The notes: generated from the letters alone by a model not told the origin. A DNA stretch of 64,000 nucleotides from Actinophytocola sp044466355 (GCF_044466355.1 NZ_JBITMQ010000009.1:62001-126000); one strand, 5' to 3'. Positions 51,783 to 62,250 are shown, counted from the first letter of the stretch. Made by a program: numbers and translations.

Positions 51783-52208
51783 TCACTCGTCCGGCCGGAC
51801 CCGGCGCCCACGTTTCGTCTCGGACCGGCGGCGCTTCTCCGACAGCCTGCGTTCCTTGGCGCCGCGCGACGGTTTCGTGGGCTTCCGCTTCGGCGGCGGG
51901 GGCGCGGCGGCGGCCCGCAGGATGGACGCCAGCCGTTCCCTGGCCTCCGCGCGGTTCGCGAGCTGCGCCCGTTGCGTGCTGACCGCGACCGTCAGCACCC
52001 CAGCGGCCAGCCGCCGCCCCAGGCGGGCCACGAGGCGTTCCCGCAACCAGTCCGGCACCGACGGCGACCCGGCGACGTCCCACGACAGCTCGACCCGGCT
52101 GTCCGTGGTGTTCACGCCCTGCCCACCCGGTCCGGACGAGCGGGAGAACCGCTCCCGCAACTCGACGGCCGGGATCACGAAGCTGTGTGACACCTCCAGG
52201 TCAGACAC
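51783..52208 (-). CDS. arfB: ArfB-like alternative ribosome-rescue factor
   Basis: A 141-residue class I release-factor-like protein with the catalytic GGQ in SSGPGGQGVNTTDSRVEL and a basic C-terminal tail (KPSRGAKERRLSEKRRR), which enters the mRNA channel. It frees stalled ribosomes by hydrolysing peptidyl-tRNA. GTG start at 52208 overlaps the stop of the upstream gene by 8 nt. Confidence 0.93.
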   Translation of the reverse strand: MSDLEVSHSFVIPAVELRERFSRSSGPGGQGVNTTDSRVELSWDVAGSPSVPDWLRERLVARLGRRLAAGVLTVAVSTQRAQLANRAEARERLASILRAAAAPPPPKRKPTKPSRGAKERRLSEKRRRSETKRGRRVRPDE

Positions 52209-52974
52209 TGAAACCCGACTTCGTGACCAGCATCGTCAGCTCCTTCACGTCCAGCACTGTCACGTCGCCGTCCGCACTCTTGCCCTGGTCCTCGTCGCGG
52301 CGGAGGAGGTTGGTGGCGATGGCCGCGACCTGTGTGCCGTCGGGCAGCACGGTCACCGCCAGGTTGCGGCGTTCGCCCTTCCCGCCCTTCCACGTCGCCT
52401 GCACGACCTGCCGTCCGTGGGCCGTGGCGATCGCGCAGCTGTCGTACCGCTCCCCGAGGTTGTCGCACGACGGCACGCCCTTCGCCGCGACGCCGACCGT
52501 CACCTGCAGTTGGCCCTCCCGGCCGTGGGCCGCGATGTCGGCCTCGTACAGGTACTCGCCGTCCACCAGCCGGAACTTCACGTGCGGGCCGGGCCGCCCC
52601 GGCCACGGCTCCGCCGTGGCGAGGTCGACCAGGCCCGAGCTGTACAGCTTCTGCGTCAGGTCGTTCGCGTGCTGGTCCGTCAGGGACGGCGGGGGCTTCG
52701 TCCTGGTCGACGGAGGCAGCGGCAGCTCAGGGCCGGGCGGGGCGGGCGGGGCGTCGGCGACGGGCACCTCGTCCGGCCGGACCTCGACGAAGTCGGTGAG
52801 CACGGTGGCGCCGACGACCGCGGCGACGACCGCCGCGACCACGCCGCTCGCGGCCAGGGCGCGACGCCTGCGCACCCGTTGCCTGCCGACGCGGAACACC
52901 TCGTCACGGTCGATGCCGACGGGAGGTTCGTCGTCGCCGATGGCCTTGGACAGCAGGTCCCTGATGCCGGTCAT
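52201..52974 (-). CDS. single-pass membrane protein, partner of the second sigma factor
   Basis: A 257-residue protein: an N-terminal cytoplasmic segment (IRDLLSKAIGDDEPPVGIDRDEVF), TM helix (about 40-62), a Pro-rich linker and an extracytoplasmic domain with two Cys (PSCDNLGERYDSCA), probably disulfide-linked. The layout and ATGA coupling match 28832-29605, though the outer domains differ. Anti-sigma function is inferred from context; there is no zinc anti-sigma motif. Confidence 0.75.
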   Translation of the reverse strand: MTGIRDLLSKAIGDDEPPVGIDRDEVFRVGRQRVRRRRALAASGVVAAVVAAVVGATVLTDFVEVRPDEVPVADAPPAPPGPELPLPPSTRTKPPPSLTDQHANDLTQKLYSSGLVDLATAEPWPGRPGPHVKFRLVDGEYLYEADIAAHGREGQLQVTVGVAAKGVPSCDNLGERYDSCAIATAHGRQVVQATWKGGKGERRNLAVTVLPDGTQVAAIATNLLRRDEDQGKSADGDVTVLDVKELTMLVTKSGFSV

Positions 52975-53483
52975 GACACCCCCTCGGTGAGGTCGTCGGT
53001 GCCGAGCAGTCTCCGCAGTGCCGCGAGGCCCTTCGCGGCCTGGCTCTTGACCGTGCCCTCGCTCTTGCCGAGCGCCTGCGCGGTCTCCGTGACGGACAGG
53101 TCCTCCCAGTACCGCAGCACCACGACCGCGCGCTGGCCCGCGGGCAGCAGGGCCAGGGCACGTCGCACGTCGACCGCGTCCTCGACCCCGGCGGACGGGG
53201 TGTCCGAGACCTCGGGCAGGTCCTCGACGACCGACTCACGTCTGCGGTAGGCACGGCGCGACTGGTCGATCGCGGCCCGCACCATGGTCTTGCGGGAGTA
53301 CGCGTCGACGCTGCCGTCCCGGCGAATCCGCGGCCAGGCGACGTAGATCTTCGTCAGCGTCTCTTGCACCAGGTCCTCCGCGCGATGCCAGTCACCCCCG
53401 CACAACAGGTACGCGGTCCGGCGCATGACGGCGGCACGACTGTCGAGGAACTCCCCGAACTCCGCGTCGCGGTCGGCCAGCAC
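52971..53483 (-). CDS. SigE-family ECF-type RNA polymerase sigma factor
   Basis: A 170-residue sigma factor: region 2 (YLLCGGDWHRAEDLVQETL), region 4 (LPAGQRAVVVLRYWEDLSVT, then GKSEGTVKSQAAKGL). GTG start 53483. It is a paralogue of 28299-28835 and, like it, is followed by a 257-residue membrane partner with a 4-nt overlap. Divergent pairing is absent; purM follows upstream on the same strand. Confidence 0.93.
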   Translation of the reverse strand: MLADRDAEFGEFLDSRAAVMRRTAYLLCGGDWHRAEDLVQETLTKIYVAWPRIRRDGSVDAYSRKTMVRAAIDQSRRAYRRRESVVEDLPEVSDTPSAGVEDAVDVRRALALLPAGQRAVVVLRYWEDLSVTETAQALGKSEGTVKSQAAKGLAALRRLLGTDDLTEGVS

Positions 53484-53545
53484 GCCCCTTGCTTTCCTCT
53501 CGGTCTCGCCCGGTGATACGGCGGCGCGCCGGGATCGGTTGCCTG

Positions 53546-54631
<1,086 letters not shown>

Positions 54632-54646
54632 GGCTCCGGGTTCGGG

Positions 54647-56182
54647 TCAGGGGCGCTGGAGTGCGTCCGAGGCACCGTACCCCGCCGGTACGACAGGGGC
54701 GGCGGACCCCGCGACACCCCGTTCGAAGGTCTCGAGGAGGTGCTTGCCGATCCGGTCCTCCTCGGGGATCGGGATCGGGTAGTTCCCGTCGAAGCAGGCC
54801 GTGCAGAGCCTGCTGCGCGGCTGCTCGCTGGCGGCGACCAGACCGTCCAGCGACACGTAACCCAGCGAGTCGGCACCGATCGAGCGACGGATCCCGTCGA
54901 GGTCGAGGCCGTTCGCGACGAGTTCCGCACGCGAGGCGAAGTCGATGCCGTAGAAGCACGGCCAGCGCACCGGTGGCGACGCGATCCGGACGTGCACCTC
55001 GACCGCGCCCGCCTCGCGCAGCATGCGGACCAGCGCGCGCTGGGTGTTGCCGCGCACGATCGAGTCGTCGACCACGACCAGGCGCTTGCCGCGGATCACG
55101 TCGCGCAGCGGGTTCAGCTTCAGCCGGATGCCCAGCTGGCGGATGGTCTGCGACGGCTGGATGAACGTGCGGCCCACGTACGCGTTCTTGACCAGGCCGG
55201 ACCCGTAGGAGATGCCGGAGCCCTGCGCATAGCCGATGGCGGCCGGGGTGCCCGACTCGGGCACCGGGATGACCAGGTCGGCCTCGACCGGCGCCTCCTC
55301 GGCGAGCCGGCGGCCGATGTCGACGCGGGCGGCGTGCACGGACCGGCCCGCGATCGTGGTGTCCGGGCGGGCCAGGTACACGTACTCGAACACGCAGCCC
55401 TTGGGCTCGGGGTTCGCGAACCGCGAGGACCGCAGCCCGTGCTCGTCGATGGCGAGCAGCTCACCCGGCTCGACCTCGCGCACGAACGACGCGCCCACGA
55501 TGTCGAGCGCGGCGGTCTCGGACGCGACGACCCAGCCCCGCTCCAGCCGCCCGAGCACGAGCGGGCGGACACCGTGCGGGTCGCGGGCCGCGTACAACGT
55601 CGACTCGTCGGCGAAGACCAGGCAGAACGCGCCCTTCACGTCCGGCAGGAGGTTCATGGCGGCCTGCTCGACCCCGATGTCGGCGGCGGACGCGGCGAGC
55701 AGCCCCGTCAGCAGGTCGGAGTCGGTGGTGGCGCCGTTGTTCATGGCGAGCCCCAGCTCACGGGCCCGGTCGCGCAGTTCGGCCGTGTTGACCAGGTTGC
55801 CGTTGTGGCCGAGCGACAGGCCGCTGCCGGTGGCCGTGGTGCGGAACGTCGGCTGCGCGTTCTCCCAGGTCGTGGACCCGGTCGTGGAGTAGCGGCAGTG
55901 GCCGACGGCGATGTGCCCCTGCAGCGAGACGAGGACCTGCTCGTCGAACACCTGCGAGACGAGCCCCAGGTCCTTGAAGACGACGATCTTCTCGCCGTCG
56001 GACACCGAGATGCCCGCGGCCTCCTGTCCTCGGTGCTGCAGCGCGTAGAGGCCGAAGTAGGTGAGCTTGGCGACTTCCTCGCCCTTGGCCCACACCCCGA
56101 ACACACCGCATTCTTCTCGGGGTTCTGGTTCCGGTCGGTCGGTCTGGTCAGTGACGGTCGGATCGGTGACCACCGAGAGCAC
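54647..56182 (-). CDS. purF: amidophosphoribosyltransferase PurF
   Basis: A 511-residue enzyme that commits PRPP to purine synthesis. A propeptide of about 24 residues precedes the catalytic Cys in EECGVFGVW. The Ntn glutaminase (HRGQEAAGI, GHCRYSTTG) is followed by a PRTase domain with the PRPP loop VVVDDSIVRG. Cys residues near the C-terminus (ACFDGNYP and others) fit the Fe-S form. GTG start. Confidence 0.97.
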   Translation of the reverse strand: MLSVVTDPTVTDQTDRPEPEPREECGVFGVWAKGEEVAKLTYFGLYALQHRGQEAAGISVSDGEKIVVFKDLGLVSQVFDEQVLVSLQGHIAVGHCRYSTTGSTTWENAQPTFRTTATGSGLSLGHNGNLVNTAELRDRARELGLAMNNGATTDSDLLTGLLAASAADIGVEQAAMNLLPDVKGAFCLVFADESTLYAARDPHGVRPLVLGRLERGWVVASETAALDIVGASFVREVEPGELLAIDEHGLRSSRFANPEPKGCVFEYVYLARPDTTIAGRSVHAARVDIGRRLAEEAPVEADLVIPVPESGTPAAIGYAQGSGISYGSGLVKNAYVGRTFIQPSQTIRQLGIRLKLNPLRDVIRGKRLVVVDDSIVRGNTQRALVRMLREAGAVEVHVRIASPPVRWPCFYGIDFASRAELVANGLDLDGIRRSIGADSLGYVSLDGLVAASEQPRSRLCTACFDGNYPIPIPEEDRIGKHLLETFERGVAGSAAPVVPAGYGASDALQRP

Positions 56183-56237
56183 TCCCCGCTTGGAACGGCG
56201 TCAGATGCCTCCCAGTGTAGGTCGTACCCAGGGGTGT

Positions 56238-56960
56238 TCAGCTCATCCGAAGCGCCTTCAGGACTGTGGGATCACCCTCACCGGTGAGCTGCATCCGGCC
56301 ACGCAACTGGTACAGCACGTTCGCGGTGCGATTGGACAGTCGCGCGTCGGCCTTCTCGTTGCGGTCCGCGGACCGCACCTCCGGCACCTCACCCGGCACG
56401 AGCCGCACGAACCAGGCCCGCGGTCCGTCCGTGCAGGACACCACGGCCGTACCGCTGTACAGCGGCGGAGAGTCACCGCGCAGTCGCGCGGCGAGCAGCG
56501 TGCCGAGCAGTTCGTCGATCGCGTCGGCGGCCTGCTCACGGTCGGTCGGCGTGAGGGTGCGGAGCGCGGCCTGTGCGTCCCAGCGCCGCAGGTTCAGCTC
56601 GTGCGCGACCCGCCGGTGCCACACCCACGCGAGGTCGGGCGCCGAGGGCGAGAACGTCCACACCGGACGGTTGCCGGACGTGTTGTTGAGCACCTGCGTC
56701 GCCGCCGCGAGCTGTTCGTCGAGGTAGACGACCGGGTCGACGTCCCTGCGCACCGGCAGTGGCTTCAGCTCCACGATCGAGCCGCTCGTCAGGTAGCGCG
56801 TCGCGGTGTGCAGGAACCGCGCCACGTGCACGGTCAGGTCCGCGAACGTCCAGCCGGGGCACGACGGCACGTCCGCCGCCTGGTCCGCCGTGGCGATCGC
56901 GGTGCGGAACAGACCCGCCTGCTGCGCGAACACACCGGTCCACCTACGGGCCGTCCACAC
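56238..56960 (-). CDS. maleylpyruvate isomerase/DinB-fold, mycothiol-dependent family protein
   Basis: About 240 residues. The N-terminal helical MDMPI domain has the metal-site pattern VPSCPGWTFADLTVHVARF, with further His in VAHELNLRRWDAQAA; the C-terminal domain is SCP2-like. Members use mycothiol in isomerase or transferase reactions; the substrate is unknown here. The start is uncertain: GTG 56960 (VWTARRW) or GTG 57005. Confidence 0.82.
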   Translation of the reverse strand: MWTARRWTGVFAQQAGLFRTAIATADQAADVPSCPGWTFADLTVHVARFLHTATRYLTSGSIVELKPLPVRRDVDPVVYLDEQLAAATQVLNNTSGNRPVWTFSPSAPDLAWVWHRRVAHELNLRRWDAQAALRTLTPTDREQAADAIDELLGTLLAARLRGDSPPLYSGTAVVSCTDGPRAWFVRLVPGEVPEVRSADRNEKADARLSNRTANVLYQLRGRMQLTGEGDPTVLKALRMS

Positions 56961-57027
56961 GTTGTTCTCGTCCTTTCCGTACGCACAGAGTGTTGGCCGA
57001 ACCACCCTATGCCCATCATCGCCGGGT

Positions 57028-57033
57028 TACGGT
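57028..57033 (+). promoter_or_regulatory. -10 element for leaderless EspC-like gene
   Basis: TACGGT ends 7 nt before GTG 57041, with no ribosome site. Confidence 0.45.
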
Positions 57034-57040
57034 CACTTCC

Positions 57041-57340
57041 GTGGCCGACGGTTATGAGGTTGATCCCGCGGCGTTGCGCGCCGCGTCGAGTGGGTTTTAC
57101 ACGGGCGCGGCGGCTGTTGACCAAGCGGCCGCGCGGTTGTCGGTGGCGCAGCTCGTCCCGGGGGCCCTCGGCGAGGTGGACGCGGCGTACGAGCTGGCGT
57201 CGGCGTTCGCCGAGTTCGTCGGCGAACACGGCGACGACCTGCGCAAAGGCGCGTCCTGGGTGAACGACGCCGGCGACGGTCTGGTGGAGAACGCGGACGA
57301 GTACACCCGGAAGGACGTGTTCCCCTATGGCCGACCCTGA
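57041..57340 (+). CDS. EspC-like type VII secretion target protein
   Basis: A 99-residue helical-hairpin protein without signal peptide. The opening VADGYEVDPAALRAASSGF and the total size fit the ESX EspC/DUF2580 family. A Trp near the C-terminus (ASWVNDAGDGLV) precedes a YxxxD-like end (ENADEYTRKDVFPYG, Tyr then Asp four later), which could be the secretion signal. Overlaps the DUF1023 hydrolase by 14 nt. Confidence 0.75.
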   Translation: MADGYEVDPAALRAASSGFYTGAAAVDQAAARLSVAQLVPGALGEVDAAYELASAFAEFVGEHGDDLRKGASWVNDAGDGLVENADEYTRKDVFPYGRP

Positions 57341-59105
57341 GCAGCTGTACGCGCGGCTCGCGAGCGGCGACACCGGCCGGATCCTCGCGGTGCTCGAACC
57401 TCTCGGCACGGCGAAGTCCCTGCTCACCGGCGTCGAGTTCACGCCGGTGCGGGAGTGGTCCGGGGTGGCGGCGCAGGCGTTCGACGCCCGCGTCACCAAG
57501 TCCAGGGAGACCGTCTCCGCGGCCGCCGGACGGCTGACCGACGCGATGTCGGTGGTCGAGGCGGCGGCGACGGCCTACGGCCGCATGCGGTCGGCCGCGG
57601 ACCAGACCATCCAGGCGTACCGGGCGGGCTCGATCCCGGACACGCAGGCCGCGTCGGTCCTGTCGCAGCTGCGGGGCAGCTACGAAGAGGTGCTCCGCTC
57701 GTACGCGGGCGCGTTGCGCGGCATCCGGCCCGCGTTCGCGGCGGCGACCGGTGGCGCGGCAGGGGTGACCACCGCCTCCGGCGCGACGGTCCCGCCGCCC
57801 GGCACCGACCCGCGCCAGGTGGCCGACTGGTGGAAGTCGCTGCCGGAGTCGACGCGGAACGAGCTGCTGGCCACGCAGTTCGAGGCGCTGGGCCGGTTGC
57901 GCGGGCTGCCCGCGGGCGTGCTGAACGAGGCCAACCACCGCCGCATCGAGGCGGACCTGGCGCGGTTCTCGGCCGCGAACACCGACCTGACCGACCAGAT
58001 CAACGCGCGGGCCGCGGAGCTGGGCATCGACCCGTCCGACGAAGGCGCGCTGCGCGAGGACCCGCGGCTCGCGGACCTGCTCGACCAGCGCCAGGACGTC
58101 AACCGGCGGCTGGACAACGCCACCGCGGCGAGCGAGCGGGTGGCGGAGGCGGAGCGGTCCGGCTACGACACCTACGTCCTGTCCTACGACCCGGTCGGGC
58201 CCGGCAAGCAGGACGGCACGCTCGCCATCGCGTACGGGAACCCGGACACGGCGAACAACGTGGCGGTCGTCGTGCCCGGCACCACGGCCACGCTCGACAA
58301 CGCGTTCCCCAACGGCGAGGCGCAGGCGCTGCGCGGGGCGATGGACCAGGCGGGCCAGGGCAACGCCACGATCGCGTGGCTCGGCTACGACGCACCGACG
58401 TGGGACACCTCCGTGGCGAGCCCGGACAACGCCATCCAGGGCGGCGAGCTGCTCAAGGCCGATGTGGACGGTTACCGGGCGGCGGCGGAGAACCCGCAGC
58501 ACATCACGGTGATCGGGCACAGCTACGGCAGCACGGCCGTCGGGTACGCGGCCATGAACGGCCTGGCCGCCGACGACATCGCGTTCATCGGCTCACCCGG
58601 CGTCGGCGCGTCCGACGTCGACCAGCTGTCCCCGGGCGCCGGGCACGTGTGGGCGGGCGCGTCCGAGCACGACCCGATCGTCCAGGGCACGTCCGGCAGC
58701 TGGTTCACCGCGGACGGCACGTCGGTCGGCCCGTACGACGAGCGGTTCGGCGCGAACCAGTTCGCGGTGCCCGGCGAGGACCACGTGCTCCGCGCGCACA
58801 GCGTGTACTACTCCGACGAGTCGCTGTCGAACCTCGCGAACATCTCGACCGGCAACTACGACGCGGTCACGCGGGGCACGCCGGAGACCAACTCCGCCGG
58901 TGAGCTTCTGGGGGACGTCGGTGGCGGCCTGTGGGACGCGGGCGGGGACGCGGTGCGCGGCGACTGGGACGGGGCCTGGGACGAGCTGAAGGACACCGGC
59001 CGCGAGCTGCTGAACGACGCCGGCGACGTGCTCCTCGGCGGCGCGGGCAACCTCGTGGAGGCCGGGAAGTCGGTCTACGACAACACGTTGGGCCGGATCT
59101 TCTAG
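57327..59105 (+). CDS. DUF1023 alpha/beta hydrolase with helical WXG-like N-terminus
   Basis: A 592-residue protein. Residues 1 to about 125 are helical, with a WSG turn (VREWSGVAAQAFDARV) like WXG100 proteins. About 290-510 is an alpha/beta hydrolase of the DUF1023 type with nucleophile elbow VIGHSYGSTAVGYA and catalytic His in PGEDHVLRAHSVY. The C-terminal end is a Gly/Asp-rich helix. No signal peptide. Together with the EspC-like gene this looks like a type VII substrate pair, perhaps a secreted lipase or toxin-like enzyme. Confidence 0.85.
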   Translation: MADPEQLYARLASGDTGRILAVLEPLGTAKSLLTGVEFTPVREWSGVAAQAFDARVTKSRETVSAAAGRLTDAMSVVEAAATAYGRMRSAADQTIQAYRAGSIPDTQAASVLSQLRGSYEEVLRSYAGALRGIRPAFAAATGGAAGVTTASGATVPPPGTDPRQVADWWKSLPESTRNELLATQFEALGRLRGLPAGVLNEANHRRIEADLARFSAANTDLTDQINARAAELGIDPSDEGALREDPRLADLLDQRQDVNRRLDNATAASERVAEAERSGYDTYVLSYDPVGPGKQDGTLAIAYGNPDTANNVAVVVPGTTATLDNAFPNGEAQALRGAMDQAGQGNATIAWLGYDAPTWDTSVASPDNAIQGGELLKADVDGYRAAAENPQHITVIGHSYGSTAVGYAAMNGLAADDIAFIGSPGVGASDVDQLSPGAGHVWAGASEHDPIVQGTSGSWFTADGTSVGPYDERFGANQFAVPGEDHVLRAHSVYYSDESLSNLANISTGNYDAVTRGTPETNSAGELLGDVGGGLWDAGGDAVRGDWDGAWDELKDTGRELLNDAGDVLLGGAGNLVEAGKSVYDNTLGRIF

Positions 59106-59464
59106 GAAACCCGCAGGATCGGGAGCAGCGCGGAGAGGTCCGCGCGGCTCCCGGACGCGGCGACCCGGCCGTCGGCGACGGCGTCCGTCCACGTCAGGCT
59201 GCCCGCCGCCAGCTCCAGCCACGTGCGGGCGTCCATCTCGATCACGTTCGGCGGCGTGCCACGGGTGTGCCGGGGACCCTCGACGCACTGCACGGCCGCG
59301 AACGGCGGCACCCGCACCTCGACGCTGCGGCCCGGCGCCACCTGCGCGAGCGTCCGCAGGCTCAGCCGCACGGCCTTCGCCAGCGCGGGCCGGGCCGGGG
59401 CGTCCCACGGCAGCACGGCGGCGACCGCGTCCCGCATCTCCTTCGGGTCGACGGGCGCCGTCAT
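59102..59464 (-). CDS. SCP2-like sterol-carrier family protein
   Basis: A 120-residue small alpha/beta protein with the SCP2-like end NVIEMDARTWLELAAGSLTW then RVAASGSRADLSALLPIL. From memory, the equivalent of Rv0807 next to purF in mycobacteria. Lipid binding is possible but not shown. The stops of this gene and the hydrolase overlap. Confidence 0.85.
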   Translation of the reverse strand: MTAPVDPKEMRDAVAAVLPWDAPARPALAKAVRLSLRTLAQVAPGRSVEVRVPPFAAVQCVEGPRHTRGTPPNVIEMDARTWLELAAGSLTWTDAVADGRVAASGSRADLSALLPILRVS

Positions 59465-59471
59465 CCCGCCG

Positions 59472-60284
59472 TCATTTCTCTGCCTCGGCGACGACCTCGT
59501 CCAGCAGCTCGGTCACGTGGTGGGTGAGCTTGCGGATGTCGGCGGGCGAGATGGTGGTCCACAGCGTCCCGTCGTCGGCGGGCCGCCGGACCTGCACGTA
59601 CCGACCGTCCTCGGTGTCGAAGAACGACACCACCCGCTCGGCGCGGCGGCGCCGCCCGAGCCGGTCCCGCGCGGCCGCGCCGAAGTTCCCCAGGTGTTCG
59701 ACGTCCTTGATCATCTCGGCGAGCGCGGTCGCGTCGTCGGAGCGCAGCCCGCCCGACAGCAACGCCTGGCCGAACCCCTCGCGGGTCCGGCCCGCCCCGT
59801 TCGCGGCAGCCTCGAAGTCGGCGGTCCGCATCGTCACCGACTGGCCGGGCCCGGCGGCACGCGCGGGCAGCACGCCCAGCGCGGCGGACGGCAACCCCGC
59901 CGCGGACGCCGACCGCAACGTCACCGACCCCTCCGACAGCTCGCAGACCGCGGCGGTCGGCCCGGCCGACGCGGCGAGCACGCGGACGTTGCGTCCCACG
60001 TGGGCACGCACGTCGACCTCGCGCTCGGGCCGGGACAGCACGGACAGCAGCTCGGCGATGTCCGGGTTCACGTCGACCGGCCGCCCGAGGCCGCGGGCCT
60101 CCAGGTCCGCCCACACCCGGGTCTCGATCTCGGCCCGCTCCTCGAACGTCTTCCCCGGTGACGGCACCTTCACCACGAGCGGCAACGCACCCAGCCGCAG
60201 GTGCTCCCACAACACGTCGAACTCGAGTGCCGACAGCGTGATCGGCGCGGTCTCCCGGTCACCGATCGAGAAGGTGCTGGTCAC
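59472..60284 (-). CDS. EspG-family ESX secretion chaperone (module B)
   Basis: A 270-residue EspG-like protein. It shares with module A the opening ITLSALEFDVLWEHLRLG, the central RAAGPGQSVTMRTADFEAA and the end RYVQVRRPADDGTLWTTISP. GTG start 60284. It is separated from its presumed PPE-like client by 71 nt with a hairpin, whereas module A overlaps its client directly. Confidence 0.85.
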   Translation of the reverse strand: MTSTFSIGDRETAPITLSALEFDVLWEHLRLGALPLVVKVPSPGKTFEERAEIETRVWADLEARGLGRPVDVNPDIAELLSVLSRPEREVDVRAHVGRNVRVLAASAGPTAAVCELSEGSVTLRSASAAGLPSAALGVLPARAAGPGQSVTMRTADFEAAANGAGRTREGFGQALLSGGLRSDDATALAEMIKDVEHLGNFGAAARDRLGRRRRAERVVSFFDTEDGRYVQVRRPADDGTLWTTISPADIRKLTHHVTELLDEVVAEAEK

Positions 60285-60308
60285 AGCGCAACCTTACCCA
60301 GGAAACGA

Positions 60309-60340
60309 GGGCGGGGAGCCGTCTCAACGACTCCCCGCCC
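60309..60340 (-). terminator. hairpin between the PPE-like and EspG genes of module B
   Basis: GGGCGGGGAG (60309-60318) pairs with CTCCCCGCCC (60331-60340), with a further CGT/ACG pair inside. Likely a partial terminator that lowers EspG relative to its substrate. Confidence 0.65.
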
Positions 60341-60355
60341 AGGTGGAACCTCGTG

Positions 60356-61732
60356 TTATTCGCCGATCACCGTCGGCGCGACCCTGCGGTCGTCACCGAA
60401 CACGTCGTCGTTCTCCAGCAGGTAGTCCGGCGAGTAGTGCTCGTCGTCATCCTCGCCGTCCGCACGGCGGCCGCCGGCACCCGCCGGGCCGTGCACACCG
60501 CCCGCGCCGCGACCGCCCGCGGCACCGGCGGCACCCGGCCCGTTGCGGACCACGCCGCCCTCGCCCGGCACACCGGCGCCCAGCGCGCCGCCACGGCCGA
60601 GCTGCGAAGGCATGCGCTCGCCGTCCACCGCGCCAGGACCACCCGGGAACCCGCCTGGGCCACCTGGGCGACCGAACGGCCCGGCCTCACCGGGCAGACC
60701 CGGCCGCAGCGGCAGCGCACGCCGTGCGATGTCGCTCGCGTTGTCGCCGCCGCCCTGGCCGGGCAGGAACGGGCCGGTGCCGGGGAGGAACTGCTGCCCC
60801 GGCGGGTACGGGCCCGGGTTCGGCGCGGGTGCGGGCGGAGTCGGGTTCGGCAACGGGAACTGGTTGCCGGGCACGGTCGTCGGCGGCGTGAACACGTTCG
60901 ACGGCGTGGTACCGGCGGGCGGCAGCCCCACGTCCGGGGTGCCGGGCACGAAACCGCCCGGGCTGCCGCCGGTGCCGCCCGGCAACGTGGACCCGGGATC
61001 GCCCGGCGTGAGCTGCGGGGTGCCCGGCGCGGGCTGCTGCTGGACGGTCGGCGGGTTCCTCGTGCCGCTGTCGCTGCCCGAGTCGTCGGCCGTCCGGACG
61101 GACCCCGTGGTGCTGCCGATGTACACGGCGGACGCGGAGCCGCCGCCCTGCGGGGCCGGCGTGGACACCACGACGTCCGGCGGCTTGACGAACGTGCCGA
61201 GCGTCTCCCGGTTCCAGGTGGCGCTCGACTCGTAGGTCGTCATGGTCTCGACGGCGCGCTGCTCGGCCTCGCTCTGCGCGGCCTCCTGCGCCTCGTGGTC
61301 GGCGGCCTGGGCGGCGACGTCGGCGGCGGGGCCCGGGTTGCCGGTCAGCACGGCGGCGCCGGCGGCGATCTTGTCCCAGGTGGACGGCGCCTGCGTGGTC
61401 ACCTCGACCGGCTCCGGCATCTTGGCCCGCGCGTCGGCGATGTACTCGCCCTGGTTCTCCGCGGACACCCGCATGACGTCCGAGCCGGACTCCGCGTCAC
61501 CCGCCCACTCGGCGAGCGGGGTGAGGCCGGTGGTCGCGGACTCGGCCGCCTTGCCCTCCCAGCGGGAGCCGAGCTGCGTCAGCTTGGTGCTGAGGTCCTG
61601 GTCGACCTCGGACAGTTCCTGGGAGAGCGACTTCCAGTACTCGATCTGCGGGTCCGAGGCCTTGGCACCAGGACCGGCGTTGATCATCTTGTACAGCTCG
61701 GGGTGCTCGAAGCCCCGCCAGCGGTAACCCAT
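60356..61732 (-). CDS. PPE-like type VII secretion substrate with Gly/Pro-rich C-terminus (module B)
   Basis: A 458-residue protein. The helical N-terminus has a W-x-G (SRWEGKAAESATTGLTPLAEW) like WXG100/PPE folds. Residues about 200-420 are Pro/Gly-rich disorder. The tail contains GEDDDEH, YLLENDDVFGDD and terminal PTVIGE, the same pattern as module A. It begins MGYRWRGFEHPELYKM at ATG 61732 and follows the WXG-like gene by 20 nt. No signal peptide. Confidence 0.82.
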   Translation of the reverse strand: MGYRWRGFEHPELYKMINAGPGAKASDPQIEYWKSLSQELSEVDQDLSTKLTQLGSRWEGKAAESATTGLTPLAEWAGDAESGSDVMRVSAENQGEYIADARAKMPEPVEVTTQAPSTWDKIAAGAAVLTGNPGPAADVAAQAADHEAQEAAQSEAEQRAVETMTTYESSATWNRETLGTFVKPPDVVVSTPAPQGGGSASAVYIGSTTGSVRTADDSGSDSGTRNPPTVQQQPAPGTPQLTPGDPGSTLPGGTGGSPGGFVPGTPDVGLPPAGTTPSNVFTPPTTVPGNQFPLPNPTPPAPAPNPGPYPPGQQFLPGTGPFLPGQGGGDNASDIARRALPLRPGLPGEAGPFGRPGGPGGFPGGPGAVDGERMPSQLGRGGALGAGVPGEGGVVRNGPGAAGAAGGRGAGGVHGPAGAGGRRADGEDDDEHYSPDYLLENDDVFGDDRRVAPTVIGE

Positions 61733-61752
61733 GGGATTCCCTCACAAAAGGA

Positions 61753-62139
61753 TCAGGCCTGGTCGTACTTGCCCCAGCGGGACGTGTTCGTGCCCTCGAC
61801 GCTCAGGTACTCGTCGTGAGCGCTCTGCAGCGAGTCGATCGCGGCCTTGAGCTGCTTCTGGTAACCGACCAGGCACGCGATCGCGGAGTCGGCGCCGCCG
61901 GTGTTGCTGCGCTCGGCGAAGGGCTGCACGGTCTCGACGCTCACCGGGTCACGCGCCCACTCGTGGATCGGGAGCCCGGCGAGCTCCCGCACCTTGCGCG
62001 ACACACGGTCGTACGCGTCGGTGAACGCCTTCAGCGCCTCCGGGATCGCGGAGGGCTCGATGTGCAGGGTCTGGGTGCCGGCGTACGTCGGAGTCGACAA
62101 CGCCCGGCCACCACCACCGCCACCGTCTGCCACGAACAC
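61753..62139 (-). CDS. WXG100/ESX-like small secreted helical protein (module B)
   Basis: A 128-residue protein. A glycine-rich N-terminus (FVADGGGGGGRAL) comparable to module A is followed by long helices (IPEALKAFTDAYDRVSRKV, IACLVGYQKQLKAAIDSL). No signal peptide. GTG start 62139. It precedes the PPE-like gene and is probably its co-secreted partner. Confidence 0.72.
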   Translation of the reverse strand: MFVADGGGGGGRALSTPTYAGTQTLHIEPSAIPEALKAFTDAYDRVSRKVRELAGLPIHEWARDPVSVETVQPFAERSNTGGADSAIACLVGYQKQLKAAIDSLQSAHDEYLSVEGTNTSRWGKYDQA

Positions 62140-62250
62140 GGTTCGTCTCCCTCAGTCTGTGAGATTGCGACGACTGTAGCTCTGATGCATGACGCTGTGG
62201 GGCGGTTCCCACAAGCAACCGATCACGGAGAAGAAGTTTTCACGCGGGAT

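Noticed and set aside
57327..59105. DUF1023 hydrolase as a polymorphic toxin with an adjacent immunity gene
   Set aside because: The neighbouring SCP-like gene is on the other strand and belongs to the conserved purF block; no immunity candidate is visible.
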